From the NCBI GenBank assembly GCA_002371335.1, contig DFHP01000154.1:1-6574 (forward strand): a stretch of 6,574 bases of DNA. Reading direction: 5' to 3'. The position numbers and the translations under genes were made by a program. Below the pieces are notes generated by a model that saw nothing but the letters and a program-made list of their open reading frames with translations, did no database searches and was not told where the DNA came from. Of the stretch, positions 1 through 5,325 are shown one piece after another. The DNA is from Eubacterium sp. UBA3720. GTDB taxonomy: Bacteria > Bacillota > Clostridia > Lachnospirales > Lachnospiraceae. Positions within the stretch are counted from its first letter, which is position 1. Each line of letters starts with the position of its first letter.

Positions 1-266
1 GCAATACACTTATTTACGATAGCTGCATGAGCTCCGTCCCATGCGGCACAGATAACTGCGTCTACTTCATCAGAATTGATCAGGTCATCCTCTGTCGGCA
101 TTGCTTTTGCACCGTACTCTGCGGCCAGCTCTGCGACTTTTTCCTGATTAATATCATAAATTGCCGAAACAACGGCGCCGTCCGTCACCTTGGCAATACG
201 TCTGAGATGATCCTGTCCCATGAAACCAACGCCGATAACACCTACACGAATTTCTTTATTACTCAT
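1..266 (-). CDS. Gfo/Idh/MocA-family oxidoreductase, N-terminal fragment (cut by window edge)
   Basis: Only the first 88 residues are inside the window; the reading frame is still open at position 1. The protein begins MSNKEIRVGVIGVGFMGQDH. The G-V-G-F-M-G stretch (residues 12-17) after a hydrophobic beta strand is the dinucleotide-binding Rossmann motif of the Gfo/Idh/MocA family. The rest follows the usual pattern: an acidic residue ending the second strand (IYD, 36-38), then a short segment leading to VDAVICAA (68-75). Family members oxidise or reduce sugars and polyols such as myo-inositol with NAD(P). The start at 266 has a GGAG eight bases upstream (275-278). It lies 30 bp downstream of the next oxidoreductase gene on the same strand, so the two probably form one operon. 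The substrate-binding half is outside the window, so substrate cannot be assigned; an inositol dehydrogenase-type enzyme is one possibility. Confidence 0.9.
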   Translation of the reverse strand, partial: MSNKEIRVGVIGVGFMGQDHLRRIAKVTDGAVVSAIYDINQEKVAELAAEYGAKAMPTEDDLINSDEVDAVICAAWDGAHAAIVNKCI

Positions 267-296
267 TTTCTTTTCTCCATATCAAAAAAATTAATA

Positions 297-1304
297 TTAT
301 TTTTTCTTTCCGTCCAGATATGCCTGATGAAGCTGCAGACAATACTTCAGGCTCATTGTACCGTCATGTGCTGTTGTCTCCGGTTTGCGTCCGGTCATGA
401 TGCAGTCTACGAAATCATTGATCTCGCCCTCAAACGCATCGCGCCATCTCATCAGGAAGCTTTCCTGACATTCCTCCACTACGCCTGCTTTTGTAAACTG
501 AGAAACATAGTTCTTTCTAGGTACGGAGTTTACACGGATCGTTCCTTTTGTTCCAACGATCTCACTCTCCACATGACTGCATGTGCCTGTGCGGCCTACC
601 TGAATATAAGCTGTTGTGTTGTTATCAAATTTTGTCAAAGAGAAGCCGTTGTCATAATCGTTATAGTCAGCCAGTTCTTTGCATACATATGCGTCTCCTG
701 TCGCAAAACACTCCTCCGGATCGCCTCCCAGGAACCATCTTGCCAGATCTGTGTCATGACTTCCCATCTCGATGAACCATGGTACATAGATACCGTTCTT
801 TACGCCTTCCAGATGTGCCGGCAGTACTGTGTCCGGATCCAGAGATACTCCTTTGAAAAGGATCGGAGTGCCGATCTCTCCGGCGTCGATCTTTGCCTTT
901 GCCTCTGCGTAGGACGGGTCAAAACGACGCATAAAGCCGACCGTAAACATCTTTGCATCGTTTGCGGCAACTGCCTCCTCGATCTCTGCGCAGTCCTCAA
1001 GCGTTTTTGCCAGCGGCTTTTCACAGAAGATATGTTTTCCTGCCTTGCAGGCTTTGATCACGGGCTCCTTGTGAGCGTCGGCACCTGTGGCTACGACGAT
1101 AGCGTCAATTTCCGGATTGGCCAGCAGCTCATCCACATTTGTATATCCATAGGGAACGCCGAACTCTTCCTGTACGGCTTTTACTTTGCTCGCGGTGCGG
1201 GCGCATACGGCAACTACTTCTGCATGTGGATTTCTCTGCAGATTAGTCATATGCATTTTTCCCATCATTCCAATACCGACTATACCAAAACGAATTTTAC
1301 CCAT
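297..1304 (-). CDS. Gfo/Idh/MocA-family oxidoreductase, inositol 2-dehydrogenase-like
   Basis: This is a 335-residue, full-length protein, the usual size for the family. The N-terminal Rossmann fold starts MGKIRFGIVGIGMMGKMHM, with the G-I-G-M-M-G nucleotide-binding loop at 10-15. The family's E-K-P motif is at 95-97 (K96 is the expected catalytic lysine), followed by GFMRRFDP at 123-130, typical of IolG-like enzymes. The catalytic histidine is probably H183 in EMGSHDTDLARWFLGG. In characterised inositol dehydrogenases an aspartate lies four residues before this histidine; here that position appears to be E179. The expected reaction is NAD-dependent oxidation of a hydroxyl on a cyclitol or sugar. 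The exact substrate is not readable from the sequence. The chosen ATG at 1304 has AAAGGAGAG six bases upstream; a longer frame to 1415 has no such site and would run through the promoter region. The gene is the first of the leftward pair and is divergent from the AraC gene. Confidence 0.93.
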   Translation of the reverse strand: MGKIRFGIVGIGMMGKMHMTNLQRNPHAEVVAVCARTASKVKAVQEEFGVPYGYTNVDELLANPEIDAIVVATGADAHKEPVIKACKAGKHIFCEKPLAKTLEDCAEIEEAVAANDAKMFTVGFMRRFDPSYAEAKAKIDAGEIGTPILFKGVSLDPDTVLPAHLEGVKNGIYVPWFIEMGSHDTDLARWFLGGDPEECFATGDAYVCKELADYNDYDNGFSLTKFDNNTTAYIQVGRTGTCSHVESEIVGTKGTIRVNSVPRKNYVSQFTKAGVVEECQESFLMRWRDAFEGEINDFVDCIMTGRKPETTAHDGTMSLKYCLQLHQAYLDGKKK

Positions 1305-1308
1305 AGCT

Positions 1309-1317
1309 CTCTCCTTT
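1309..1317 (-). promoter_or_regulatory. Ribosome binding site of the 297-1304 oxidoreductase
   Basis: The minus strand reads AAAGGAGAG, with GGAG ending six bases before the ATG at 1304. This site decides the start in favour of MGKIRFG over the in-frame upstream candidates. Confidence 0.85.
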
Positions 1318-1328
1318 TCTGATAAGGC

Positions 1329-1375
1329 GGATCTTTGATCCATTGATTTCGTTCTCTCATCGGACACACATGTCC
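1329..1375. promoter_or_regulatory. Two short inverted repeats between the divergent genes (possible operators)
   Basis: GGATC-TTT-GATCC (1329-1341) and GGACA-CACA-TGTCC (1362-1375) are perfect 5-bp inverted repeats lying between the proposed leftward -10 and the oxidoreductase start. They would fall in the 5' leader of the leftward transcript. They could bind a regulator or form small hairpins. AraC proteins usually bind direct repeats, so a link to the adjacent regulator is uncertain. Confidence 0.25.
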
Positions 1376-1403
1376 TTGCTTTCTCATATCTATATGTTAT
1401 ACT
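1376..1403 (+). promoter_or_regulatory. Probable promoter of the AraC-family gene
   Basis: A TTGCTT hexamer at 1376-1381 is followed after 16 bp by TATACT at 1398-1403. The -10 is preceded by TG at 1395-1396, giving the extended form TGTTATACT. Transcription would start near 1410, leaving a leader of about 70 nt before the ATG at 1479. The assignment rests on resemblance to sigma-70/SigA consensus only. Confidence 0.5.
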
Positions 1404-1427
1404 CAGACCATCCATAATTCATCACAA
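1396..1427 (-). promoter_or_regulatory. Possible promoter of the leftward oxidoreductase operon
   Basis: On the minus strand TATAAC (1401-1396) is a good -10 candidate, but no good -35 stands at the normal distance. TTGTGA (1427-1422) is 20 bp away, and the hexamer at 17 bp is TGATGA. A weak -35 would fit a promoter that needs an activator such as the neighbouring AraC protein. The -10 overlaps the -10 proposed for the opposite strand, so the two promoters would compete. This is inference from consensus matching. Confidence 0.35.
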
Positions 1428-1465
1428 AAAAAAATGCAAAAATATCAAAAAAGTATTCTTTTGTT

Positions 1466-1472
1466 AAGGAGG
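1466..1472 (+). promoter_or_regulatory. Ribosome binding site of the AraC-family gene
   Basis: AAGGAGG ends six bases before the ATG at 1479. It selects that start over an in-frame ATG at 1434, which lies in an A-rich stretch without a comparable site. Confidence 0.88.
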
Positions 1473-1478
1473 AAGGTT

Positions 1479-2327
1479 ATGCTCAATGAATCTGGCATCC
1501 TTTCGGATTCCATCAGATATTTTCATACCCCCGGGCCTTTTGCGTCAGAAAATCTTTTTTCTACCGAGCGCGCAGGAATTTATCATTGCACAAAAGGCTA
1601 CAGTTTCTCCCGGCCCCGCTCGGATACCGGCACCTGTCAGCTGATGCTGATCACGGAAGGCGAACTGACGCTTGAATATGAGCATGGACATTTTTGCGCA
1701 AATGCAGGCTGTATCATAGCCATGCAGCTGGGTGAGGAGCAAAAATATTATACTCACTCCGAGAGCCTGCGCATGTACTGGCTGCATCTGGACGGTCCTG
1801 TTATCAAGGCATATATCAGAGAGATCAACCGCATCAACGGCGTGGTTTTCCCCGTCAATGGAAACCCGGACATTGAGCGCTATTTCCGGCAGATCCTGAA
1901 TCAGTTTCCCCGGGGCATATCCGATGAACACCGGTACTCGATCCTGGTCCATGAGCTGCTGGCCGCTCTTACTTTCCCGCTGAATCAGAAAAAACTGCAT
2001 GGTATACGCAATACTATCGAACTTGCGATCATTTATATGGAAGAACATTATAATGATACGAACCTTTCCGTAGAAGAGCTCGCCGCGCGATATTCCGTAA
2101 GCAAATCCTATTTTATCCGTAAATTCAAGGAATATACCGGCGTCAGCCCGCACCAGTACCTTCTGTCCGTGCGTATCCGTATGGCAAAACAGCTGCTTGA
2201 CACCACCTCGGAAAGTATCGAGAACATCTCCGAAAAATGCGGTTTTTACAGCGCTTCTCATTTTATTATGTATTTCAGGAAAGTCACAGGCATGACGCCG
2301 CTGCATTTCCGGATGCTGTGGAGATGA
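1479..2327 (+). CDS. AraC-family transcriptional regulator with N-terminal cupin sensor domain
   Basis: This 282-residue protein is a typical two-domain AraC regulator. Residues about 20-110 form the sugar-sensing cupin-like domain. They include the beta-rich core GELTLEYEHGHFCANAGC (61-78) and the WLHLDG segment (101-106) that commonly closes this domain. Residues about 176-282 carry two helix-turn-helix units: the first around SVEELAARYSVSKSYFIRKF (197-216), the second around IENISEKCGFYSASHFIMYF (247-266). It ends with the family signature FRKVTGMTPLHFR (266-278). Such proteins bind DNA in response to a small molecule, often a sugar, and usually activate the adjacent catabolic genes. The divergent pair of oxidoreductases makes the locus its likely target, so the ligand may be the polyol or sugar those enzymes handle. 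The ligand itself cannot be read from the sequence. The start is set by the AAGGAGG at 1466. Confidence 0.95.
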   Translation: MLNESGILSDSIRYFHTPGPFASENLFSTERAGIYHCTKGYSFSRPRSDTGTCQLMLITEGELTLEYEHGHFCANAGCIIAMQLGEEQKYYTHSESLRMYWLHLDGPVIKAYIREINRINGVVFPVNGNPDIERYFRQILNQFPRGISDEHRYSILVHELLAALTFPLNQKKLHGIRNTIELAIIYMEEHYNDTNLSVEELAARYSVSKSYFIRKFKEYTGVSPHQYLLSVRIRMAKQLLDTTSESIENISEKCGFYSASHFIMYFRKVTGMTPLHFRMLWR

Positions 2328-2402
2328 ACATTTGAATTTTTGCTCCTGTATAGGAATTTTCGTCAATTTCCCATATTCCTTCAAGATTGAAAGACCGGGC
2401 AG

Positions 2403-2430
2403 CTGATGTCCGTCTGCGGACTATATTCAG
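2403..2430 (+). other. Small stem-loop downstream of the AraC gene
   Basis: GTCCG (2408-2412) and CGGAC (2417-2421) pair around a TCTG loop, and outer CTGA/TCAG can add four pairs. The T run that follows is interrupted (GTTTGTTAAGCTTTCTTTAAT), so this is at best a poor terminator for the AraC gene. The rest of the 209-bp gap up to 2536 is AT-rich. It should hold the promoter of the next gene, but the only candidate, TGTTATTCT at 2481-2489, has no convincing -35. Confidence 0.25.
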
Positions 2431-2521
2431 GTTTGTTAAGCTTTCTTTAATATTTTTCCCCTTTAGGGTTCAGCTTTGATTGTTATTCTTACATCATCAA
2501 ATAACACAACAGCAACAACCC

Positions 2522-2528
2522 AAGGAGG
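2522..2528 (+). promoter_or_regulatory. Ribosome binding site of the DUF975 gene
   Basis: AAGGAGG ends eight bases before the ATG at 2537. It rules out the in-frame ATG at 2480, which would add a Gln-rich stretch of 19 residues encoded by this leader. Confidence 0.88.
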
Positions 2529-2536
2529 AAAAAACA

Positions 2537-3151
2537 ATGACAAGAAAAGAAATTAAATCAACAGCAAAACTGAATCTGAAAAAACGTTTGGGAATATCCC
2601 TTCTGGCAAACATAATATGTGACATTATTACCGCTGTCAGCAGTTCATTTTTCGCATTCATCGGACTCATCTTCGCAGGCCCCCTGGAGGTGGGACTGCA
2701 AAAGATTTATTACAAAAATTCTCAGCACGAAATGCCGAAACTGAAAGATCTCTTTTCTCCGTTTCAAGAGAACTTCGGCGAAACATTTCTGTTAGGGCTT
2801 CTCACAAGAGTATTCCTCTTATTCTGGACGCTCCTTCTGATCGTACCCGGAATTATAAAGAGCTACTCTTACGCAATGTCAGGCTACTTACTCATGAGAA
2901 ACCCTGAGCTCGGAGCGATCGAGTCAATCAATCAGAGCCGCAAGCTGATGGACGGCGAGAAGTGGAATCTCTTTAAACTGGACCTTTCCTTCATCGGATG
3001 GATCCTGTTAGGAATCATTACACTTGGCATCGGCTTCATTTTCATCACTCCATACATCTTCGAGTGTCGAACAGTATTCTTCAACGAGCTTTACGACAGA
3101 AAATTCCTTGCACTGGAAACGGTATCTGAAGAGATTCCGGTTGCAGCATAA
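2537..3151 (+). CDS. DUF975 family integral membrane protein
   Basis: This 204-residue membrane protein matches the clostridial DUF975 family by pattern. It starts with the typical short basic helix (MTRKEIKSTAKLNLKKRLG), followed by a hydrophobic stretch at 19-48. Further membrane segments lie at about 83-105 and 150-172. Between the last two is the most conserved family region: VPGIIKSYSYAMSGYLLM (103-120), then NPELGAIESINQSRKLMDG (122-140) and KWNLFKLDLSFIGW (142-155). The function of the family is not established; no enzymatic or transport motif is visible. The gene stands alone, rightward, between the AraC gene and a convergent redox operon. No neighbour suggests a role. Confidence 0.9.
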   Translation: MTRKEIKSTAKLNLKKRLGISLLANIICDIITAVSSSFFAFIGLIFAGPLEVGLQKIYYKNSQHEMPKLKDLFSPFQENFGETFLLGLLTRVFLLFWTLLLIVPGIIKSYSYAMSGYLLMRNPELGAIESINQSRKLMDGEKWNLFKLDLSFIGWILLGIITLGIGFIFITPYIFECRTVFFNELYDRKFLALETVSEEIPVAA

Positions 3152-3211
3152 TTCTCTGCCTTAGAACCAATTCACAAAAACCTCAAATAAAGACATAAAT
3201 ATGATGATATC

Positions 3212-3258
3212 AAAAAAGGATCCCCGTACAGATCAGAAGTTCTGACCTGTACGGGGAT
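3212..3258 (-). terminator. Strong rho-independent terminator for the leftward redox operon
   Basis: A perfect 12-bp stem is formed by ATCCCCGTACAG (3220-3231) and CTGTACGGGGAT (3247-3258). A second stem, TCAGA/TCTGA, lies inside it with an AGT loop. On the minus strand the hairpin is followed directly by CC and six T residues (complement of 3212-3219), as in an intrinsic terminator. On the plus strand the hairpin is followed by TCTGACATC, with no T run, so termination of the convergent DUF975 transcript here would be weaker. Confidence 0.82.
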
Positions 3259-3346
3259 TCTGACATCACGGATGATCATAGCTTAAAAGGATCAGACTGT
3301 TTCCTTCCGGAATATTTTACGATATCCCCGGCCTGATGAAACACTT

Positions 3347-3487
3347 CTCCGTCCCCGGTTTCGTAAGCGGAACTTGCCTCCGTCCCCGGTTCCGTAAGCG
3401 GAACTTGCCTCCGTCCCCGGTTTCATGAGCGGAACTTGTCTACGTCCCCGGTTTCATGAGCGGAACTTGTCTACGTCCCCGGTTTCA
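3347..3487. repeat. Tandem array of 31-bp repeats, four full units and a partial fifth
   Basis: Units begin at 3347, 3378, 3409, 3440 and 3471, exactly 31 bp apart. Each starts CTCCGTCCCCGGTT or CTACGTCCCCGGTT and ends AGCGGAACTTG(C/T). Units 1 and 2 differ by one base, as do units 3 and 4, but the pairs differ from each other (CGTAAGCGG versus CATGAGCGG). The fifth unit breaks off after about 17 bases, on the stop codon of the Fe-S protein gene (3485-3487). Each unit can form a small hairpin; in unit 2 it is perfect (GTTCCG-TAAG-CGGAAC). There are no spacers, so it is not a CRISPR array. Together with the terminator it accounts for the 333 bp without a gene at 3152-3484. Confidence 0.95.
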
Positions 3488-4588
3488 GAGGAAGCGGCAG
3501 AAGCCGAGATAGCATCCGAGCGCAAAGAGAAGAGCGGCTCTTATGAGAATGAGTAGGTATTCGTTCTTCAGGAGCTTGTTTTCTGTATGGGTTATGTTTC
3601 CTCTGGGACATACCGGAACACACTTTTCACAGGCGATGCATTCTCCGTTCTTCGGTCCGTCCGGTTCAAGCTTTATTCCTGCCGGACACTGATCCTTGCA
3701 GAGATTACATCCCTTGATGCACTGTGAAGATTTCCTCTGCAGCATTGAAATCGGAAGAATCGGAAGCAGGGCAAAAAACGCGCCCATCGGGCAGAGGAAA
3801 CGGCAGAAAAACCGTTCCTTGAACCACATACCGGCAATAATAAGCACCAGATAAAACATACCCGTGATATACGTGCTTCCAACGCCGCGCAATGATGTAA
3901 GCTGCGAAAATACATCCCAGGGACTGGTGCCTGACAGTTCTCCGTAAAGGCCAACGGCACACAGGACCACGATCACGATCAGGTTCAGATATTTCAGATA
4001 TCGAAGGACCCCGGATACGCTTTCCGGAATGGATATCTGCTTCTTTCTTCCGAAGACCTTTTTTTGGACCAGCCCCGAAAGCCAGTACATCAGATCTCCC
4101 ATGCTTCCGAACGCGCAGACATATCCGCAGAAAAACCTTCCGAACAAAATCGTAAACGCCGATAATCCGATCAGCGCCGCCAGAAAGCTGTTCATGCTGA
4201 TGGAACTTCCCGTGGATACCTGCTGAAAAACATATTTTACGCCTGAAAACCCTGCCACAAAAGCTCCCGGCATGCTGATAAAAAAGAAGAACTGTATCAC
4301 CGCGCGCAGAGCTGCTCTTTTACGGATCCTTCTTTTTCGCCGCTCCGCTTTTCCTGCGGCAGCGCTTTTTCCGCCGGCTTTTTTCTGATCTGATTTTACT
4401 GCCGCAGCGTTTTCCCCGCCGGCTTTTTTCTGATCCGATTTTACTGCCGCAGCGTTTTCCCCGCCGGCTTTTTGCCGAAGGGTTCCTGCAGCGGCTGCCC
4501 TGACATCGGATCCTCCCATTATCGTCTTTTCACTTCCGGATGAATCCCTCCTGTCAGAAAGCAGACTGCTTCTGTCAATCTCTGTCAT
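3485..4588 (-). CDS. NapH/NosR-type membrane protein with two 4Fe-4S clusters
   Basis: This 367-residue protein has a long basic N-terminal tail (1-95), then membrane segments at about 97-117, 134-152, 199-216, 240-257, 263-283 and 343-364. Two cysteine pairs, FCGYVC (153-158) and FCRFLCP (261-267), are the paired membrane-edge motifs seen in NapH, NosR and related polyferredoxins. A ferredoxin-like domain follows, with C290-x3-C294-x2-C297-x3-C301-P and C317-x2-C320-x2-C323-x3-C327-P, enough ligands for two 4Fe-4S clusters. Such proteins pass electrons between a quinol or a cytoplasmic donor and extracytosolic redox partners. The ATG at 4588 is one base after the stop of the FMN-binding gene, so translation is probably coupled. 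An upstream TTG at 4630 would overlap that gene and is less likely. The tail contains 15-residue repeats (AGGENAAAVKSDQKK twice, then a diverged copy), unusual for this family. The pairing with FMN proteins suggests that flavins are its acceptors. Confidence 0.9.
   Translation of the reverse strand: MTEIDRSSLLSDRRDSSGSEKTIMGGSDVRAAAAGTLRQKAGGENAAAVKSDQKKAGGENAAAVKSDQKKAGGKSAAAGKAERRKRRIRKRAALRAVIQFFFFISMPGAFVAGFSGVKYVFQQVSTGSSISMNSFLAALIGLSAFTILFGRFFCGYVCAFGSMGDLMYWLSGLVQKKVFGRKKQISIPESVSGVLRYLKYLNLIVIVVLCAVGLYGELSGTSPWDVFSQLTSLRGVGSTYITGMFYLVLIIAGMWFKERFFCRFLCPMGAFFALLPILPISMLQRKSSQCIKGCNLCKDQCPAGIKLEPDGPKNGECIACEKCVPVCPRGNITHTENKLLKNEYLLILIRAALLFALGCYLGFCRFL
4373..4462 (-). repeat. Two 45-bp in-frame tandem repeats inside the Fe-S protein gene
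   Basis: GCCGGC followed by a run of T recurs at 4373, 4418 and 4463, giving two 45-bp units that differ by one base (GATCTGAT versus GATCCGAT). Shorter diverged copies extend on both sides, roughly 4348-4372 and a few bases beyond 4463. The units encode the 15-residue motif AGGENAAAVKSDQKK in the cytoplasmic tail. Near-identity at silent positions points to recent slippage or unequal exchange. Confidence 0.9.
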
Positions 4589-4589
4589 A

Positions 4590-5063
4590 TCAGCCCACCG
4601 CCTTTCCAAGAGCATCTTCCACCGCCGCAATCAGACCTCCCGAGCTGAACGTAGCTCCGGAGACTGTATCGACCTCTGTGCTGTTTGCCGCCAGCATGGC
4701 GTCTACAACAGCTTCAGCCTGCGAATAGTAAGCCGGATCCTCTGAGGCGTGATCGTTCACTGTTATAGTCTCTATCTCACCGCCTTTTACGGTTACTGAC
4801 ACGGCGATATCTCCCCCAAAACCGCTTCCGGTTCCATCATATGTTCCGTCTTTATAGCTTCCGCCTTCATTTCCATCTTCCGAGGACGCCGCTGTTTCCG
4901 CCTCGATCTTTTCGTTATATTCTACTGCCTCCCGGACTGCAGCTTCATTTTCGGCCACCAGCTTTTCCTTTCGCACAGTTATATTCTCATAGCAGGCAAA
5001 TATGACCAGAATGATCAGAAGCGCCATGGCCTTTGTGATAAAATTACTGTATTTCAATTTCAT
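4590..5063 (-). CDS. Membrane-anchored FMN-binding domain protein (RnfG/NqrC-type flavin site)
   Basis: This 157-residue protein starts with a short basic segment and a single membrane anchor (about 12-25, MALLIILVIFAC). A charged, helix-prone linker of probable coiled-coil nature follows (31-60). Residues 70-157 are one FMN_bind domain: YKDGTYDGTGSGFGGDIAVS near its start and DTVSGATFSSGGL (132-144) near its end. D-T-V-S-G-A-T (encoded at 4650-4670) is the recognition site for ApbE flavin transferases, which join FMN to the threonine (T138) by a phosphoester bond outside the membrane. The domain should therefore carry a covalent flavin that relays electrons. No strong ribosome binding site stands before the ATG at 5063; a GAGA about 12 bases upstream is the nearest, so the start is only moderately sure, but it places the anchor correctly. 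The next gene starts one base after its stop. I-F-A-C at 21-24 is a poor lipobox, so a transmembrane anchor is preferred over a lipoprotein. Confidence 0.92.
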   Translation of the reverse strand: MKLKYSNFITKAMALLIILVIFACYENITVRKEKLVAENEAAVREAVEYNEKIEAETAASSEDGNEGGSYKDGTYDGTGSGFGGDIAVSVTVKGGEIETITVNDHASEDPAYYSQAEAVVDAMLAANSTEVDTVSGATFSSGGLIAAVEDALGKAVG

Positions 5064-5153
5064 TATGCTTTTTACGTCTCTTATTTTATGTATCGTTTTT
5101 ATGTTTCTTTATAAAACTTCCCATTTCATGATGAATGGTCAGTCGGCATCATG

Positions 5154-5279
5154 AAAAATAACATCGTAAAGGTTTTGGCTTGCGGCCGGCACTTTGAATT
5201 TTCAAGTGCAAACGCTGAAAATCCATTAGTACCGCTGCCTGCAAGACAGAAGCGGGAGCGTCCCTGAGATGTTATTTTT
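5154..5279. other. Candidate structured RNA or small mobile element closed by a 12-bp inverted repeat
   Basis: AAAAATAACATC (5154-5165) and GATGTTATTTTT (5268-5279) are perfect inverse complements separated by 102 bp. The match extends outward through TCAT/ATGA with one unpaired base. Inside are further potential hairpins: GCACTT...AAGTGC with a GAA/TTC extension (5189-5209), CCGCT...AGCGG with an inner CTGTC/GGCAG on the minus strand (5232-5255), and GGGA-CGC-TCCC (5254-5264, read on the minus strand). It lies between the two FMN protein genes. On the operon strand it ends about 90 nt before the second one and finishes with TTATTTTT, which could act as a terminator or attenuator. I do not recognise a known riboswitch or RNA family. 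A miniature inverted-repeat element is the main alternative; no clear target duplication is visible. Confidence 0.4.
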
Positions 5280-5325
5280 ATGATTAGACCGTTTCAGAAA
5301 TGCCATATGGGAAAGTTTTAGTTCT

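Noticed and set aside
27..1322. A 431-codon open frame on the plus strand
   Set aside because: It is antisense to two well-supported oxidoreductase genes. Its product is Cys/His-rich with no recognisable domain, and it has no ribosome binding site.
1545..2384. Minus-strand open frame opposite the AraC gene
   Set aside because: The sense-strand AraC protein has a full domain set and a strong ribosome binding site. The antisense product has no recognisable pattern.
2446..2489. Promoter of the DUF975 gene (TTTAAT or TGTTATTCT as -10)
   Set aside because: Neither candidate has an acceptable -35 at a proper distance, so no position is claimed with confidence.
3347..3487. CRISPR array
   Set aside because: The 31-bp units are directly adjacent with no spacers, and no cas gene is present.
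4589..4630. TTG start at 4630 for the Fe-S protein
   Set aside because: It would overlap the upstream FMN gene by 41 bp and add an unremarkable basic peptide. The ATG at 4588, one base after the upstream stop, fits translational coupling.
4989..5003. Lipoprotein lipobox (I-F-A-C) in the small FMN protein
   Set aside because: Phe just before the Ala-Cys is a poor fit to the lipobox consensus, and no other residue supports processing. A single-pass anchor explains the sequence.
5229..5279. T-box-like string on the plus strand (AGTACCGCT followed by GCGTCCCT and a T run)
   Set aside because: The AGGGTGG partner and the stem I specifier region are missing, and no plus-strand gene lies downstream. 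The resemblance is probably chance.
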